Shown piece by piece: positions 36,620-44,705 of a stretch of DNA of 64,000 nt. Positions within the stretch are counted from its first letter, which is position 1; the number at the start of each line of letters is the position of its first letter. The notes beneath the pieces were generated by a model, which saw only the letters and a list, made by a program, of their open reading frames with translations, ran no database searches and had not been told where the DNA came from. Source of the DNA: Deltaproteobacteria bacterium (GTDB lineage Bacteria > Myxococcota_A > UBA9160 > UBA4427); the NCBI GenBank assembly GCA_029261835.1, contig JAJDAO010000061.1:1-64000 (forward strand), given 5' to 3'. The position numbers and the translations under genes were made by a program.

Positions 36620-38224
36620 GTGAAGGCAGCGGAACGACACGAAGACCAGTCGAGCCATTCACTGCGAGCACTCCTGGTGGCCTTCTGCGTCTTTGCCGCT
36701 TGGTACGCCGTCCTTCACGTGTCTTCCGCAAGGTACTTCCCCCTGCCGTGGCCAGACGAATCCTCATTTCTGTGGCCTGCCATCTCGCTGGCTGAAACCG
36801 GAAGCCTGCTCACGCCGGAGCTGATGGAACGGCATCACCCGATGTGGATGCCGCCGGGCCACATGCTGGTCAACGCGCTCGTCTTTCGGCTCTTTGGCTT
36901 CTCTTTTGAGCTCGCCCGCGCGCTATGCGCGGTCGAGATTCTCGGCCTGTTTGCGGGCCTGGTGTGGTTCAATCGGCGCTCGCGGGCGCCACTCGCCTCC
37001 ACGCTGCTGTGCGGAGTCTTTCTACTGAGCACACACTTCGTCGCGGCTGGCAACATTGCCAGAATGGAGGCTCTCCTGCTGTGCCTGCTCGGCGGGGCCC
37101 TGCCCCTGTTGGGCTCCGGCCGGATCCTGGCCGGACTGGCGCTGCTCGCGATGACCCCCCTGGTCCACCCGAACGGGATCTACTTCATGCTCGCCGGCAT
37201 CACCTTCGCGCTGGCGAGCTCACAGCATCGCGCCCGGCTCTTCCAACAGAACCTTCGCAGCCACGGCAGAGAGTGGCTCGTCGTCATTCTGTGTCTCGCG
37301 TTCTGGTTGAGCTACGCCGCCTATGCGATCAGCCAATGGTCCGACTTCGTCGTGCAAATGAGCGCCCAGCTCGAGCGAAAGATGATGCGGGATTCATTGG
37401 CGTGGCTGATGACGCGCGGGACGTTGATTTTCGCGATCAGCGCGGCCACCTGCCTCATCTGCGGCTGGTGGCGCAGTCCGCGCGTCCTACTTCTCTCGTG
37501 CCTGGCGTCGGCGGCCTGGACGGCTCCGGCTCTGGGGCTCGAGACGTGGTACGCCGTCTATCGAGAGCTGGCATTCCTGCTCCTCTCCCTGGCGGCGCTG
37601 GAGCTCGCCTGCGATCTGGGCGCAAGCTACTTCCCTCCTCAGTGGGCTCGCTCCACGGCGGTGGCCGTCAGCTCGGCTCTGTTGGTGCTGCACTGGGCCG
37701 CGGGAAGCCTGCCCTTTCCCCCCGGCTCGCCGGCTCGGCTTCTCATTCACGGCATGCGACCGCGGCCCGACATCGACTACGCGCCCGAGCACGAGCTGGC
37801 GCGAGTCCTCGCAGCATTGTCTCCCTTCGAAGGTTGTCGGGAGCCAGTGACCATCCGTGTCTTTCCACGAGCTGACAGTCTGCTGCTCTACGAACGCCTC
37901 GAGAGAGGGCTGTTTCGCTTCTCCTCGCCTCCCTATCTGCTGCGCCAGCTCGACCGCGAGTATGAACCCCTGCCGTGGGACATCTACTTGTTTCACGTCA
38001 TCCGGCACCCATCCTGGCTGAAGCTGCCCAGGAAGTTCGAGCTTCGAGCAGCGGGAGTGGATCCCGATTCGCGCGAGCACCTGCTCTTTGAGACGCCCGA
38101 CGCTTCCAGGTGGTACATGCGCGTGCGCGAGGCCCGAATCCGAGAAAAATGCGGCACGACCTCCGGAGACCGCTCCGCGAGTCGCCGGGCAGCCCCAGCC
38201 GAACGAAGGCCCCCCGAGCGCTAA
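36620..38224 (+). CDS. Polytopic membrane protein, probable GT-C (PMT/ArnT-like) glycosyltransferase
   Basis: A 534-residue inner-membrane protein with about nine to ten hydrophobic helices between residues 15 and 370. A C-terminal soluble, probably periplasmic, region of about 160 residues follows. The first extracytoplasmic loop has PDESSFLWPAISLAETGSL, which fits the acidic-motif loop of GT-C enzymes that use polyprenyl-phosphate sugars. A further HHPMWMPPGH motif follows. The start is GTG at 36620-36622, with a purine-rich GGAGGG upstream but poorly spaced. Family membership is by loop motif and topology; donor and acceptor are unknown. Its TAA stop lies in the loop of the terminator shared with the convergent selenoprotein gene. 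Confidence 0.68.
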   Translation: MKAAERHEDQSSHSLRALLVAFCVFAAWYAVLHVSSARYFPLPWPDESSFLWPAISLAETGSLLTPELMERHHPMWMPPGHMLVNALVFRLFGFSFELARALCAVEILGLFAGLVWFNRRSRAPLASTLLCGVFLLSTHFVAAGNIARMEALLLCLLGGALPLLGSGRILAGLALLAMTPLVHPNGIYFMLAGITFALASSQHRARLFQQNLRSHGREWLVVILCLAFWLSYAAYAISQWSDFVVQMSAQLERKMMRDSLAWLMTRGTLIFAISAATCLICGWWRSPRVLLLSCLASAAWTAPALGLETWYAVYRELAFLLLSLAALELACDLGASYFPPQWARSTAVAVSSALLVLHWAAGSLPFPPGSPARLLIHGMRPRPDIDYAPEHELARVLAALSPFEGCREPVTIRVFPRADSLLLYERLERGLFRFSSPPYLLRQLDREYEPLPWDIYLFHVIRHPSWLKLPRKFELRAAGVDPDSREHLLFETPDASRWYMRVREARIREKCGTTSGDRSASRRAAPAERRPPER

Positions 38225-38244
38225 AGAGCGCCCGAGGGGCCTTC
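38205..38244. terminator. Bidirectional stem-loop terminator between convergent genes
   Basis: GAAGGCCCC...GGGGCCTTC forms an 18-bp stem. In minus-strand RNA two internal mismatches become G-U pairs, so the hairpin is most stable in the direction that ends the selenoprotein gene. The loop (TAAAG) contains the TAA stop of the plus-strand membrane protein gene. The tails are only moderately T-rich on either side. Confidence 0.75.
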
Positions 38245-38264
38245 TTGAACTCGTGCCCGGGCGG

Positions 38265-39005
38265 TCAGGACTTGTTCTTCAACTCATCGTCGATGACGCG
38301 CTTGAACGCCTCGAAGGGCTGCGCTCCAGAGAGGAAGCGACCATTGAGAAAGAAGGCGGGCGTGCCCGTCACACCGACCGCTCCGGCCTCCTTGGTGTCG
38401 GAATCGATTCGTCTCTTGACCTTCGCCGATTCGAGATCGCTCTTGAACCGATCGATGTCGAGCCCAATCTCGGCGGCATACGCCAGGTATTTCTCGGGGC
38501 TCATCTCACGCTGAGCGCTGAATATCCTGTCGTGCATCTCCCAGAACTTGCCCTGCAAGTACGCGGCCTCCGCCGCTTTGTGGGCGGCTGGCGCCTTGCT
38601 GTGCATAGAAAGCGGGAGGTGCTTGAACACGATCTGCACCTTCTCGCCATACTCCTGCTCGATCTTCTTGAGGGTCGGACCGACCCTCGCGCAGAAGGGT
38701 CACTGGAAGTCGGCCCAGCCGACGATCGTCACCGCCGCGTCTTGCGGTCCCCGACTGGGCGCGCCTGCCAGGGCAACCTCATAGCGGCGGTTTGGATCGG
38801 GACGGGCGGGCCGAGCCGCCCGCGCGCTGGGCTCGCCCCTCGCCGCGCTCGGCAATGCGTCGAGCGCCTCTGCCAGCTCTTGCAGCGTCTCACTGCCCCG
38901 GTCGATGGACTTCGCCAGGAAGTAGCTCGACCCCGCAATGGCGCCGGCGAGCAGAAGCGAAGCCACGATCAACGGGCCTCCCACAGAGTCTCTTGCCAAT
39001 TTCAC
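38265..39005 (-). CDS. DsbA-family thiol-disulfide oxidoreductase, selenoprotein (Sec at UGA)
   Basis: A 246-residue envelope thiol oxidoreductase. The N-terminal anchor (GPLIVASLLLAGAIAGSSYFL) is followed by a polar linker and a DsbA-type thioredoxin domain. The active site reads VTIVGWADFQ-UGA-PFC-ARVG, so the first Cys of the CPFC motif is a TGA (38702-38700, residue 102). The frame continues without interruption through KKIEQEYGEKVQIVFKHLPL, the helical insertion and the cis-Pro loop GVTGTPAFFLNGR to the stop at 38265. A bacterial SECIS-like hairpin lies right after the UGA. A dead or mis-sequenced gene is unlikely, because both flanks are fully conserved and in one frame. GTG at 39003-39005 follows GAGGAG with only 2 nt spacing; a TTG at 38999 with 8 nt spacing is an alternative. 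Confidence 0.9.
38670..38688 (-). promoter_or_regulatory. bSECIS-like hairpin for selenocysteine insertion
   Basis: Immediately downstream of the UGA, after 11 nt, the mRNA reads GAGGGUCG-GUC-CGACCCUC. This is a perfect 8-bp stem with a G as the first apical loop base. The loop starts 20 nt after the UGA, inside the 16-37 nt range known for bacterial SECIS elements recognised by SelB. Confidence 0.85.
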
Positions 39006-39412
39006 GTCTCCTCGGTCAGGCTGTGACGCGCCCGATTCGGGTGCGAGTCAGAGTCCAATGATCGGCGGACAAGCGTGAAACGCACGCGAAAAACGTAAAC
39101 CGGTCACCCAGCTCTCTCGCCGCCCGTCTGCCCACCGAATCGCCTTGCACTCACGATGCATTAGCTCTCTTCTTGCCGATTGCCCAGAGTGTCATTCTGA
39201 TACCGACAGCGATTTTTCATTCACTTCCCGAATAAATCGGGTCAAAATCAACTCATCGGAGCCAGCAGTGGCCCACGACCGGAACTCGGACAGCGAGTCG
39301 AAGCGACCGCGACAGAGCCGAACAGGGTCGGGTACTCACGATGCTCTCGGGAGTGCGACGCCTCCAATGCGGCGGAGGCGCCGTCGGATGACTCGATCGA
39401 GCAGACCCGGCC

Positions 39413-39441
39413 GGCCCCTGGAAGCCAGGCTTCCAGGGGCC
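39413..39441. repeat. Near-perfect 29-nt inverted repeat downstream of the sigma factor gene
   Basis: GGCCCCTGGAAGCC-A-GGCTTCCAGGGGCC: 14-nt arms around a single base, capable of a strong hairpin on either strand. It lies 129 nt past the sigma factor stop and about 410 nt upstream of the selenoprotein gene. It could terminate the sigma factor transcript, but no T-tract follows on the minus strand. The surrounding gap 39006-39569 shows no gene. A second small hairpin (CGCCTCC...GGAGGCG, about 39359-39380) and an AT-richer stretch around 39180-39250 may hold the selenoprotein promoter. Confidence 0.6.
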
Positions 39442-39569
39442 TCCCTCTCGGCCCCTCACCCCGAACCAGGCTCACTCACGCCCCACACGCGAAGCGTCGC
39501 GCCGCGTGTGCGATCCGCTTGGCCGATGCTCCCGGCAGCTTGGAGACGAGCGCGATGAATCCAGCCAAT

Positions 39570-40178
39570 TCAGCAGCTCTCCCGATCCAGCAGGACACGC
39601 CTCAGCTCGGGCGCGCGAACTCTCAGACACCGCGCAAGCTTTCGGAAGCGGCTCTGCATCGTGCCGAGTGCGACGCCCTGCTCCCGGGCGATCTCGGGCA
39701 GAGTCGCTCCCTCCATGTAGGCCACGATCGTGCGCCGATCGTCGGCACTCAACTGGCTCAGCGCCTGCCGGATGGCGCTGCGTTTCCATACCCGGGCGGC
39801 CAGCTCCTCTGGATCCCGCACGACGGGCCGCGTTTGCCAGGGACCCGAGAGAGGCCCGCCCGCTGAATCCGACCGTTCCATCTCGTCGGGTGACCCGATC
39901 ATCACCTCTCTCTTCAAGACTTGCGAGATGCAGGTCCTCGCGGCATCCACGACCGCGCCATGAATTCGTATGGACACATAGGCGGAGAGCTGCTGCTCAT
40001 GCACGTCCTGCCGTCGGTCACGCAGCGCCTTGAAGAGCCCCCAGTAACCCGCCGACAACAGCTCATCGCTCAAGTGGGGGCTCAGCATGAAGCTTCGCTG
40101 GACCTTGTTCGCAAAGAAGCGAACGCGATGCGCGTAACGACGCGCCAAGGCCTCAGTCTCTTGCTCGGCTGCCTCCAC
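39570..40178 (-). CDS. Sigma-70 family RNA polymerase sigma factor (FliA/SigB-like group 3)
   Basis: A 202-residue sigma factor with region 2 (LARRYAHRVRFFANKVQ, then LLSAGYWGLFKALRD, the core-binding and -10 recognition part, and LSAYVSIRIHGAVVDAART). Region 4 follows (RSAIRQALSQLSADDRRTIVAYMEGATLPEIAREQGVALGTMQSRFRKL). Region 3 is shortened. The size and the IRGAxxD-type motif (IRIHGAVVDAAR) fit the flagellar/stress group, but no flagellar genes are nearby. I start at GTG 40176-40178, which has AGAGGG 7 nt upstream. A TTG 17 codons earlier is possible. It lies 154 nt downstream of the TPR-kinase gene in the same orientation. No anti-sigma factor is visible. Confidence 0.82.
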   Translation of the reverse strand: MEAAEQETEALARRYAHRVRFFANKVQRSFMLSPHLSDELLSAGYWGLFKALRDRRQDVHEQQLSAYVSIRIHGAVVDAARTCISQVLKREVMIGSPDEMERSDSAGGPLSGPWQTRPVVRDPEELAARVWKRSAIRQALSQLSADDRRTIVAYMEGATLPEIAREQGVALGTMQSRFRKLARCLRVRAPELRRVLLDRESC

Positions 40179-40331
40179 CCGCTGGCCCTCTCCGTCACCA
40201 CAGCGACTTGCCTGGCGCAAGCAAGACAAGCGGATTCTTCAGTATTCGGGCAACAGGCGATGTGATACCAGTCACAAGGTGCCGGCCCGAGCGCGGTGAG
40301 GAGAACTACCGACGCGAGCGAATCGACAACC

Positions 40332-43300
40332 TCAACCCGTGCTGGAAGGCGAGCGCTTGATCGATTCGAGGCGGAGACAGAGTTCGCCCGCGGACGGGCA
40401 GCGCTCGCCGACATCCTTCGCCAGCAGGTCGAGCACGAGTTCCGCCAACGAGTCGGGGATATCGACGGCGAGGTCACGCGGGTCCGGGGGGGGCGTGTGA
40501 CGGTGATGGTAGGCGATATCACCCTGTGAGAAGGGGACGGAACCGGTAGCCAACTCGAAGAGCGTCACACCGAGTGAGTAGAGATCGGTCCGCTGGTCGA
40601 CCACGCCTCCGACGACCTGCTCGGGAGACATGTAGAATGGTGTGCCGCTGATGACAGTGGTCCCGCCTCGCACCTCCTCGAACATCTTGGCCAGACCGAA
40701 GTCCATGATCTTGACCAGCTTGTCCGTCGTGAGAAAGAGGTTCGCCGTCTTGATATCGCGATGAACGATGCCCTGCGCGTGAGCGTACTGCAAACCCGCA
40801 GCCACCTGTAACCCGACGTTGACCGCGCTGGCGGGCGACAGCCGTCCCTTCTCCTTGAGGATCCGGTGGAAGGGCTCCCCGTCGAGTAGCTCCATCGTGA
40901 TGAAGAAGTTCCCGTCCTCCTGGTCAGTGTCGTAGACGGTTACGATGTTCGAGTGATTGAGCCGTGCGGCAGCCTGAGCTTCACGCAAGAAGAGCTGGAC
41001 GGCCCGCGGATGGTGTCTTCGCAAGTCCTCGGGCAGACGCTTGAGCGCCACGATCCGATCGAGTCGTCGATCCCGCGCCTTGAATACGACGCCCATTCCG
41101 CCTCGCCCGATTTCCTCCAGGATCTCGTAGCGGTACTCCGCCACGAAGGCCGTGGCGGCCTCGCTCCCGGAGCCCCCGATCGAGCTGCGGGCCAGGCGAT
41201 CCGCCGCGCTGCGCTGCTTGCGCAGCAACTCGATGCGAGAGGCGACATTCGGGTAGGTGGGTTCGCGTTGCCGCAGGTCTTCGAGCACCTCCAGCGCGCG
41301 CTCGACACTCCCCGCGTGCTCCAGCAGGTCGGCGAGCCGCGCGTATTTGTCCGCGGGTGCCGTGCCAGGCCGATAGGTCGCGATGTGCTGCTCCAGCTTC
41401 TGTGCTGCGAGATCCCAGTGCCCTTCGCGCTCGAAGGCGGCCGCGAGCAACCAGCTGGCTTCGGCGTAGTCGGAATCCTCGGGTGCAATGCACTGCAGCA
41501 AGCGAATCGCGCGCGGACGTTGCTCGTGCTCGAGTGCGATCTTCGCGGCGCGGAAGGTCTCTCCACGACGCTCGAGGGCATTGATCCACTTGCCCACCGC
41601 TCGCGCCTCCCGATAGCACTCGATTGCGCGATCGAAGTCCAGCGCCTCCTCGTACGCCTGACCTGCCTGGACGAGATCATTGGCCTGCTTGTGCATTTCA
41701 GCGGCCTTGAGCGGCTCCTCGGCCTGCATGTAGAGCGTTGCCGCCCGGCCGTAGTCGCCGAGACCAGCCCGCAACTCGGCGGCCTCGAGGTGCCTGCCCG
41801 CCGACTCGAAATAATCGGCTGCGCGCTGGACCTCTCCGCGCTCCCGGTTCAACTGTGCCAGCATGAGATAGGCGCGCTCTGCCTGCCCATCGCGCTCGAG
41901 TGCCTGGGCGACGGTTTCGATATCGCCTCTCAGATACGGATCGACGGCGGGCGGACAGCCTTTGAAGACCACCTCGCCGCCGGCCAGATCGATCTCTACG
42001 CGTGTCGGCTGAAAGCTGTTGACATCGACCTCGCGCACGACCACGCGATCACCGCAACCCACGACCAGGCGATGAACGCCCTTCTTCAGGAAGAGTCTGA
42101 CCGAGCTGCCGTTTCCCCGTCTCAGCGAATCGGCCACGCCACGGGCCACTACCGACACGTCCTCCGCCGGCTTGTCGTCCCACAGGACGCGTACGTCGAC
42201 CGGACACTTGTCTGGGTTGGCATCGTACTCGAGCCGCACCGTCCGCCGATGGCGCACACGAGCCACCTTCTTGTCGCGAACGTCGGCCAGGACCTCCTCG
42301 GTGTCGGGATCCATCAACAGTCCTTCGACCGTGACGTAGTAGCGACGTGCCAACAGCCGCCGGAAGTGTGTCTCCCGATTGACGAGATGATGCTCGTGCC
42401 GCGTCGAGACGCCGCCCTTCAGGATCGCGGAACGCACATTCTGCGAGGGACGACTCCAGCGCGCCTTGCTGGTCGCGACCCGAACCCGGAAGACCCCGCG
42501 CAGCTCCTCCGGATACTGAACCGCGACAGATAGATCACCACGCTGCCGCATCAGGCGCAGCAGGACCAGGAACGCCAACAGTACCGAAGCGATCGTCGCG
42601 AGGGTTCTTCGGCGAGCGCCCGTCCCGACCCAGTCCATGCCGGCGGCGATGGCATCGCGTACCTGAGGCGGTAGGAACCCCTGCACCTCTTGGGCGACCG
42701 TCTCGACCCGAGCGAGCCAGCCGACCGAACGCGGCTCCGGCCAGATCGGCGGGGATGCATGAGCGCGCGGCGGCGCGGCGAAATCAATCGGAAAGCGACT
42801 GCGTTCCAGCCATTCGGCCACCGTGCGATCCGACGGCGCCAAGCCCTCCGCTTCCGCGAGGGCGATTTGGGCATCGCGACGCCGTCCTTCGAGCAGGTAG
42901 ATCTTGCCGAGATCCTGGTGGATCTTGGCACGCAGCTCAACGAACGCGATGGGATCTTCGGTCTTGTTCAGCAGCGTCAGAGCGGCCAGGTACGCGGCTT
43001 CTGCGGCGGACCCATCGCCGCTGAGCAGGCGAGCGCGCCCGAGTCCGCGCCAACACTCCAGCTCGTCGGTCCCCAGCGAAATGGCACGCTCGTAGGCAAA
43101 ACGGGCACCCTGCCAATCCTGCGCCGCTTCGAATAGGGCCGCCGCTCGCAACGCGGCGCGCTGCTGACGAGCGCCGGCCGCATCGAGCGAGTCCCGAGGC
43201 GCGGCGGGGGACGGCCGATAGCGCTCGATCCGCAGCAGCCGCTCGGCCTCGTGCTCGAGCGGCGCGAGTCCGAGTCGGCCCATGAACTCGCCGCCGAGCG

Positions 43301-43499
43301 GACGGCTCACCGTCCACTCACCCGGTGGCACGGTCGGCGCGTAGGGGATCCGAATGGGCTCGACGCTGTCGAGCCGCTGCGCCAGCAGCCGATCGTCACC
43401 CGCATCGATAGCGGATGCCATCGCGAGCCCTGCCAGCAGCGATGTCGCAGCCAGCACGCGAACGAATCTGCAGAGCACAGTCAACGCAGTCGAGGACAC
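40332..43499 (-). CDS. TPR-containing membrane Ser/Thr protein kinase with C-terminal kinase domain
   Basis: A 1055-residue Hanks-type kinase in a reversed layout. An N-terminal signal/anchor (RVLAATSLLAGLAMASA) comes first, then an exported region with TPR-like helices (FEAAQDWQGARFAYERAISLG, about residues 90-230). A second membrane helix follows (TLATIASVLLAFLVLLRL, about 298-318), then a beta-rich segment, another TPR array (about 540-770) and the kinase domain at about 790-1050. Kinase motifs: GRGGMGVVFKA, VALKRL, HRDIKTANLFL, MDFGLA and GTPFYMSPEQ. The GTG start (43497-43499) has GCGAGG 6 nt upstream and yields the signal sequence directly. TPRs on both sides of the membrane suggest it links envelope and cytosolic protein partners. 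Ligands and substrates are unknown. Confidence 0.85.
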   Translation of the reverse strand: MSSTALTVLCRFVRVLAATSLLAGLAMASAIDAGDDRLLAQRLDSVEPIRIPYAPTVPPGEWTVSRPLGGEFMGRLGLAPLEHEAERLLRIERYRPSPAAPRDSLDAAGARQQRAALRAAALFEAAQDWQGARFAYERAISLGTDELECWRGLGRARLLSGDGSAAEAAYLAALTLLNKTEDPIAFVELRAKIHQDLGKIYLLEGRRRDAQIALAEAEGLAPSDRTVAEWLERSRFPIDFAAPPRAHASPPIWPEPRSVGWLARVETVAQEVQGFLPPQVRDAIAAGMDWVGTGARRRTLATIASVLLAFLVLLRLMRQRGDLSVAVQYPEELRGVFRVRVATSKARWSRPSQNVRSAILKGGVSTRHEHHLVNRETHFRRLLARRYYVTVEGLLMDPDTEEVLADVRDKKVARVRHRRTVRLEYDANPDKCPVDVRVLWDDKPAEDVSVVARGVADSLRRGNGSSVRLFLKKGVHRLVVGCGDRVVVREVDVNSFQPTRVEIDLAGGEVVFKGCPPAVDPYLRGDIETVAQALERDGQAERAYLMLAQLNRERGEVQRAADYFESAGRHLEAAELRAGLGDYGRAATLYMQAEEPLKAAEMHKQANDLVQAGQAYEEALDFDRAIECYREARAVGKWINALERRGETFRAAKIALEHEQRPRAIRLLQCIAPEDSDYAEASWLLAAAFEREGHWDLAAQKLEQHIATYRPGTAPADKYARLADLLEHAGSVERALEVLEDLRQREPTYPNVASRIELLRKQRSAADRLARSSIGGSGSEAATAFVAEYRYEILEEIGRGGMGVVFKARDRRLDRIVALKRLPEDLRRHHPRAVQLFLREAQAAARLNHSNIVTVYDTDQEDGNFFITMELLDGEPFHRILKEKGRLSPASAVNVGLQVAAGLQYAHAQGIVHRDIKTANLFLTTDKLVKIMDFGLAKMFEEVRGGTTVISGTPFYMSPEQVVGGVVDQRTDLYSLGVTLFELATGSVPFSQGDIAYHHRHTPPPDPRDLAVDIPDSLAELVLDLLAKDVGERCPSAGELCLRLESIKRSPSSTG

Positions 43500-43735
43500 G
43501 ATCGACCTCGCCTCCAGCACGAGTCCGCGCCGGCTCACCGCCGACTGGCAGGCCCCTCTTGGCCTCCCGAGCGTCAAGCGGTACCGGGGCTGCTCGGGAA
43601 CCCCGCCCGGCGCCAAGCATAGCGCCCCGCCCCCGGCCTCGAACGCCGCGCGCCGGTTCACGTCAGACTGAAGCGGGGCCTGGATCTGATGCCCCTCGGG
43701 GGCGGAAAGCCTCTTGGCTGTGGCTGCCCGCCTGC

Positions 43736-44479
43736 TCAGAACTCGAGGTGCTCGAACGAGAGCGAGAGGCGCCAGGTCTTGAAATCGATCGAGTCCGAGA
43801 CGGCGGCGGCGGCGTAGCCGATCTCTTTGTCCATCCTCTCGAGCACGAGGATGCCGCGAACACTCTGCTCGTTCTTGAGCAGGTGCTTCCGCACCCAGCC
43901 GAGGCGCTGCAACATGGCCGAGATCATCGCCTGTGCGGACTCGCTGCCAGCCACCATCACGACGACGACAGCCCCGCTCTGGTCGCGCGCCAGCAAATCG
44001 ATCTCGCCGACCTCCGTGGCGTAGCGTGCGCCAACCTCGGCTCCGCTCTCGTCGACGTAGATGCCAAGGCCCGGCTCGAGCAGCTCCGGCTGCTCGACCA
44101 GGAGCTGAGCCAGCTGAGGCGATTCCAGAGCAAGGGGGAACGTCGGCTGCGACGGAGCGGACGGCGGCGGGCAAGCGGCGCTGTCGGCACGATGAGGCGC
44201 TCGACTCTCGCCATCCGAAGCACTTTCGGGGCGCAACATCGCTGCCTCGAGCGATAGCTCCACCTCATCACGCAGCTCGATGCCGGCGTCGTCTTCCCCG
44301 ACGCGCTCGACCCGCGGAGTGCAGCTTGATGGAGATAGGGGCGAAATCGCCTCGGACTCCGTCTCAGGCGCAGCTCCGCCCGTGCCGTCGATCAATCCCT
44401 CCGCCCGCTCGGAGTGCCCGCAGTTCGGGCAGACCTTCGCGCCGTGGGGAAGGCGCGTATTACACGATCGACAATTCAT
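43736..44479 (-). CDS. Zinc-ribbon protein with a NucS/DUF91-like domain lacking nuclease residues
   Basis: A 247-residue protein. An N-terminal zinc ribbon (Cys3, Cys6, Cys17, Cys20 in MNCRSCN...KVCPNCGH) is followed by a low-complexity linker (residues 25-125). The C-terminal domain runs YATEVGEIDLLARDQSGAVVVV, AMISAMLQRLGWVRKHL, VRGILVLERMDKEIGYAAAAVS, which matches the layout of the NucS/DUF91 restriction-like fold. In active members the strand after the Asp reads VVVELK. Here it is VVVMVAG, so the catalytic Glu and Lys are gone and DNA cleavage is unlikely. A binding or scaffold role is more plausible. It sits 237 nt upstream of the TPR-kinase in the same orientation. The interval 44480-44705 downstream of murA has no gene. 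Confidence 0.7.
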   Translation of the reverse strand: MNCRSCNTRLPHGAKVCPNCGHSERAEGLIDGTGGAAPETESEAISPLSPSSCTPRVERVGEDDAGIELRDEVELSLEAAMLRPESASDGESRAPHRADSAACPPPSAPSQPTFPLALESPQLAQLLVEQPELLEPGLGIYVDESGAEVGARYATEVGEIDLLARDQSGAVVVVMVAGSESAQAMISAMLQRLGWVRKHLLKNEQSVRGILVLERMDKEIGYAAAAVSDSIDFKTWRLSLSFEHLEF

Positions 44480-44705
44480 GATGCCCCCTCCGGCTCAACC
44501 GCTGGGGGAGGCCGTGCCTCTCCCCGGCTGTCTCATCGCCCGAAGGCACGAGCTCCTTGAGCTGCGAATGCGAACGAGATTCCGACACGGCCCGAGTCGT
44601 GGCTTCACCCGGCACCAGCGAGCGAAAGCCCCGAGCCGGGCGACGTCGGCCGGAGCAAGTAGCTCCGACACCGGAGCGGGCAGGACGGCCGCAGGTCGCT
44701 TCGTA

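Noticed and set aside
38265-39005. Reading the DsbA-like locus as a nonsense-mutated pseudogene
   Set aside because: The stop is a TGA exactly at the catalytic Cys position, both sides remain conserved in the same frame, and a SECIS-like hairpin follows.
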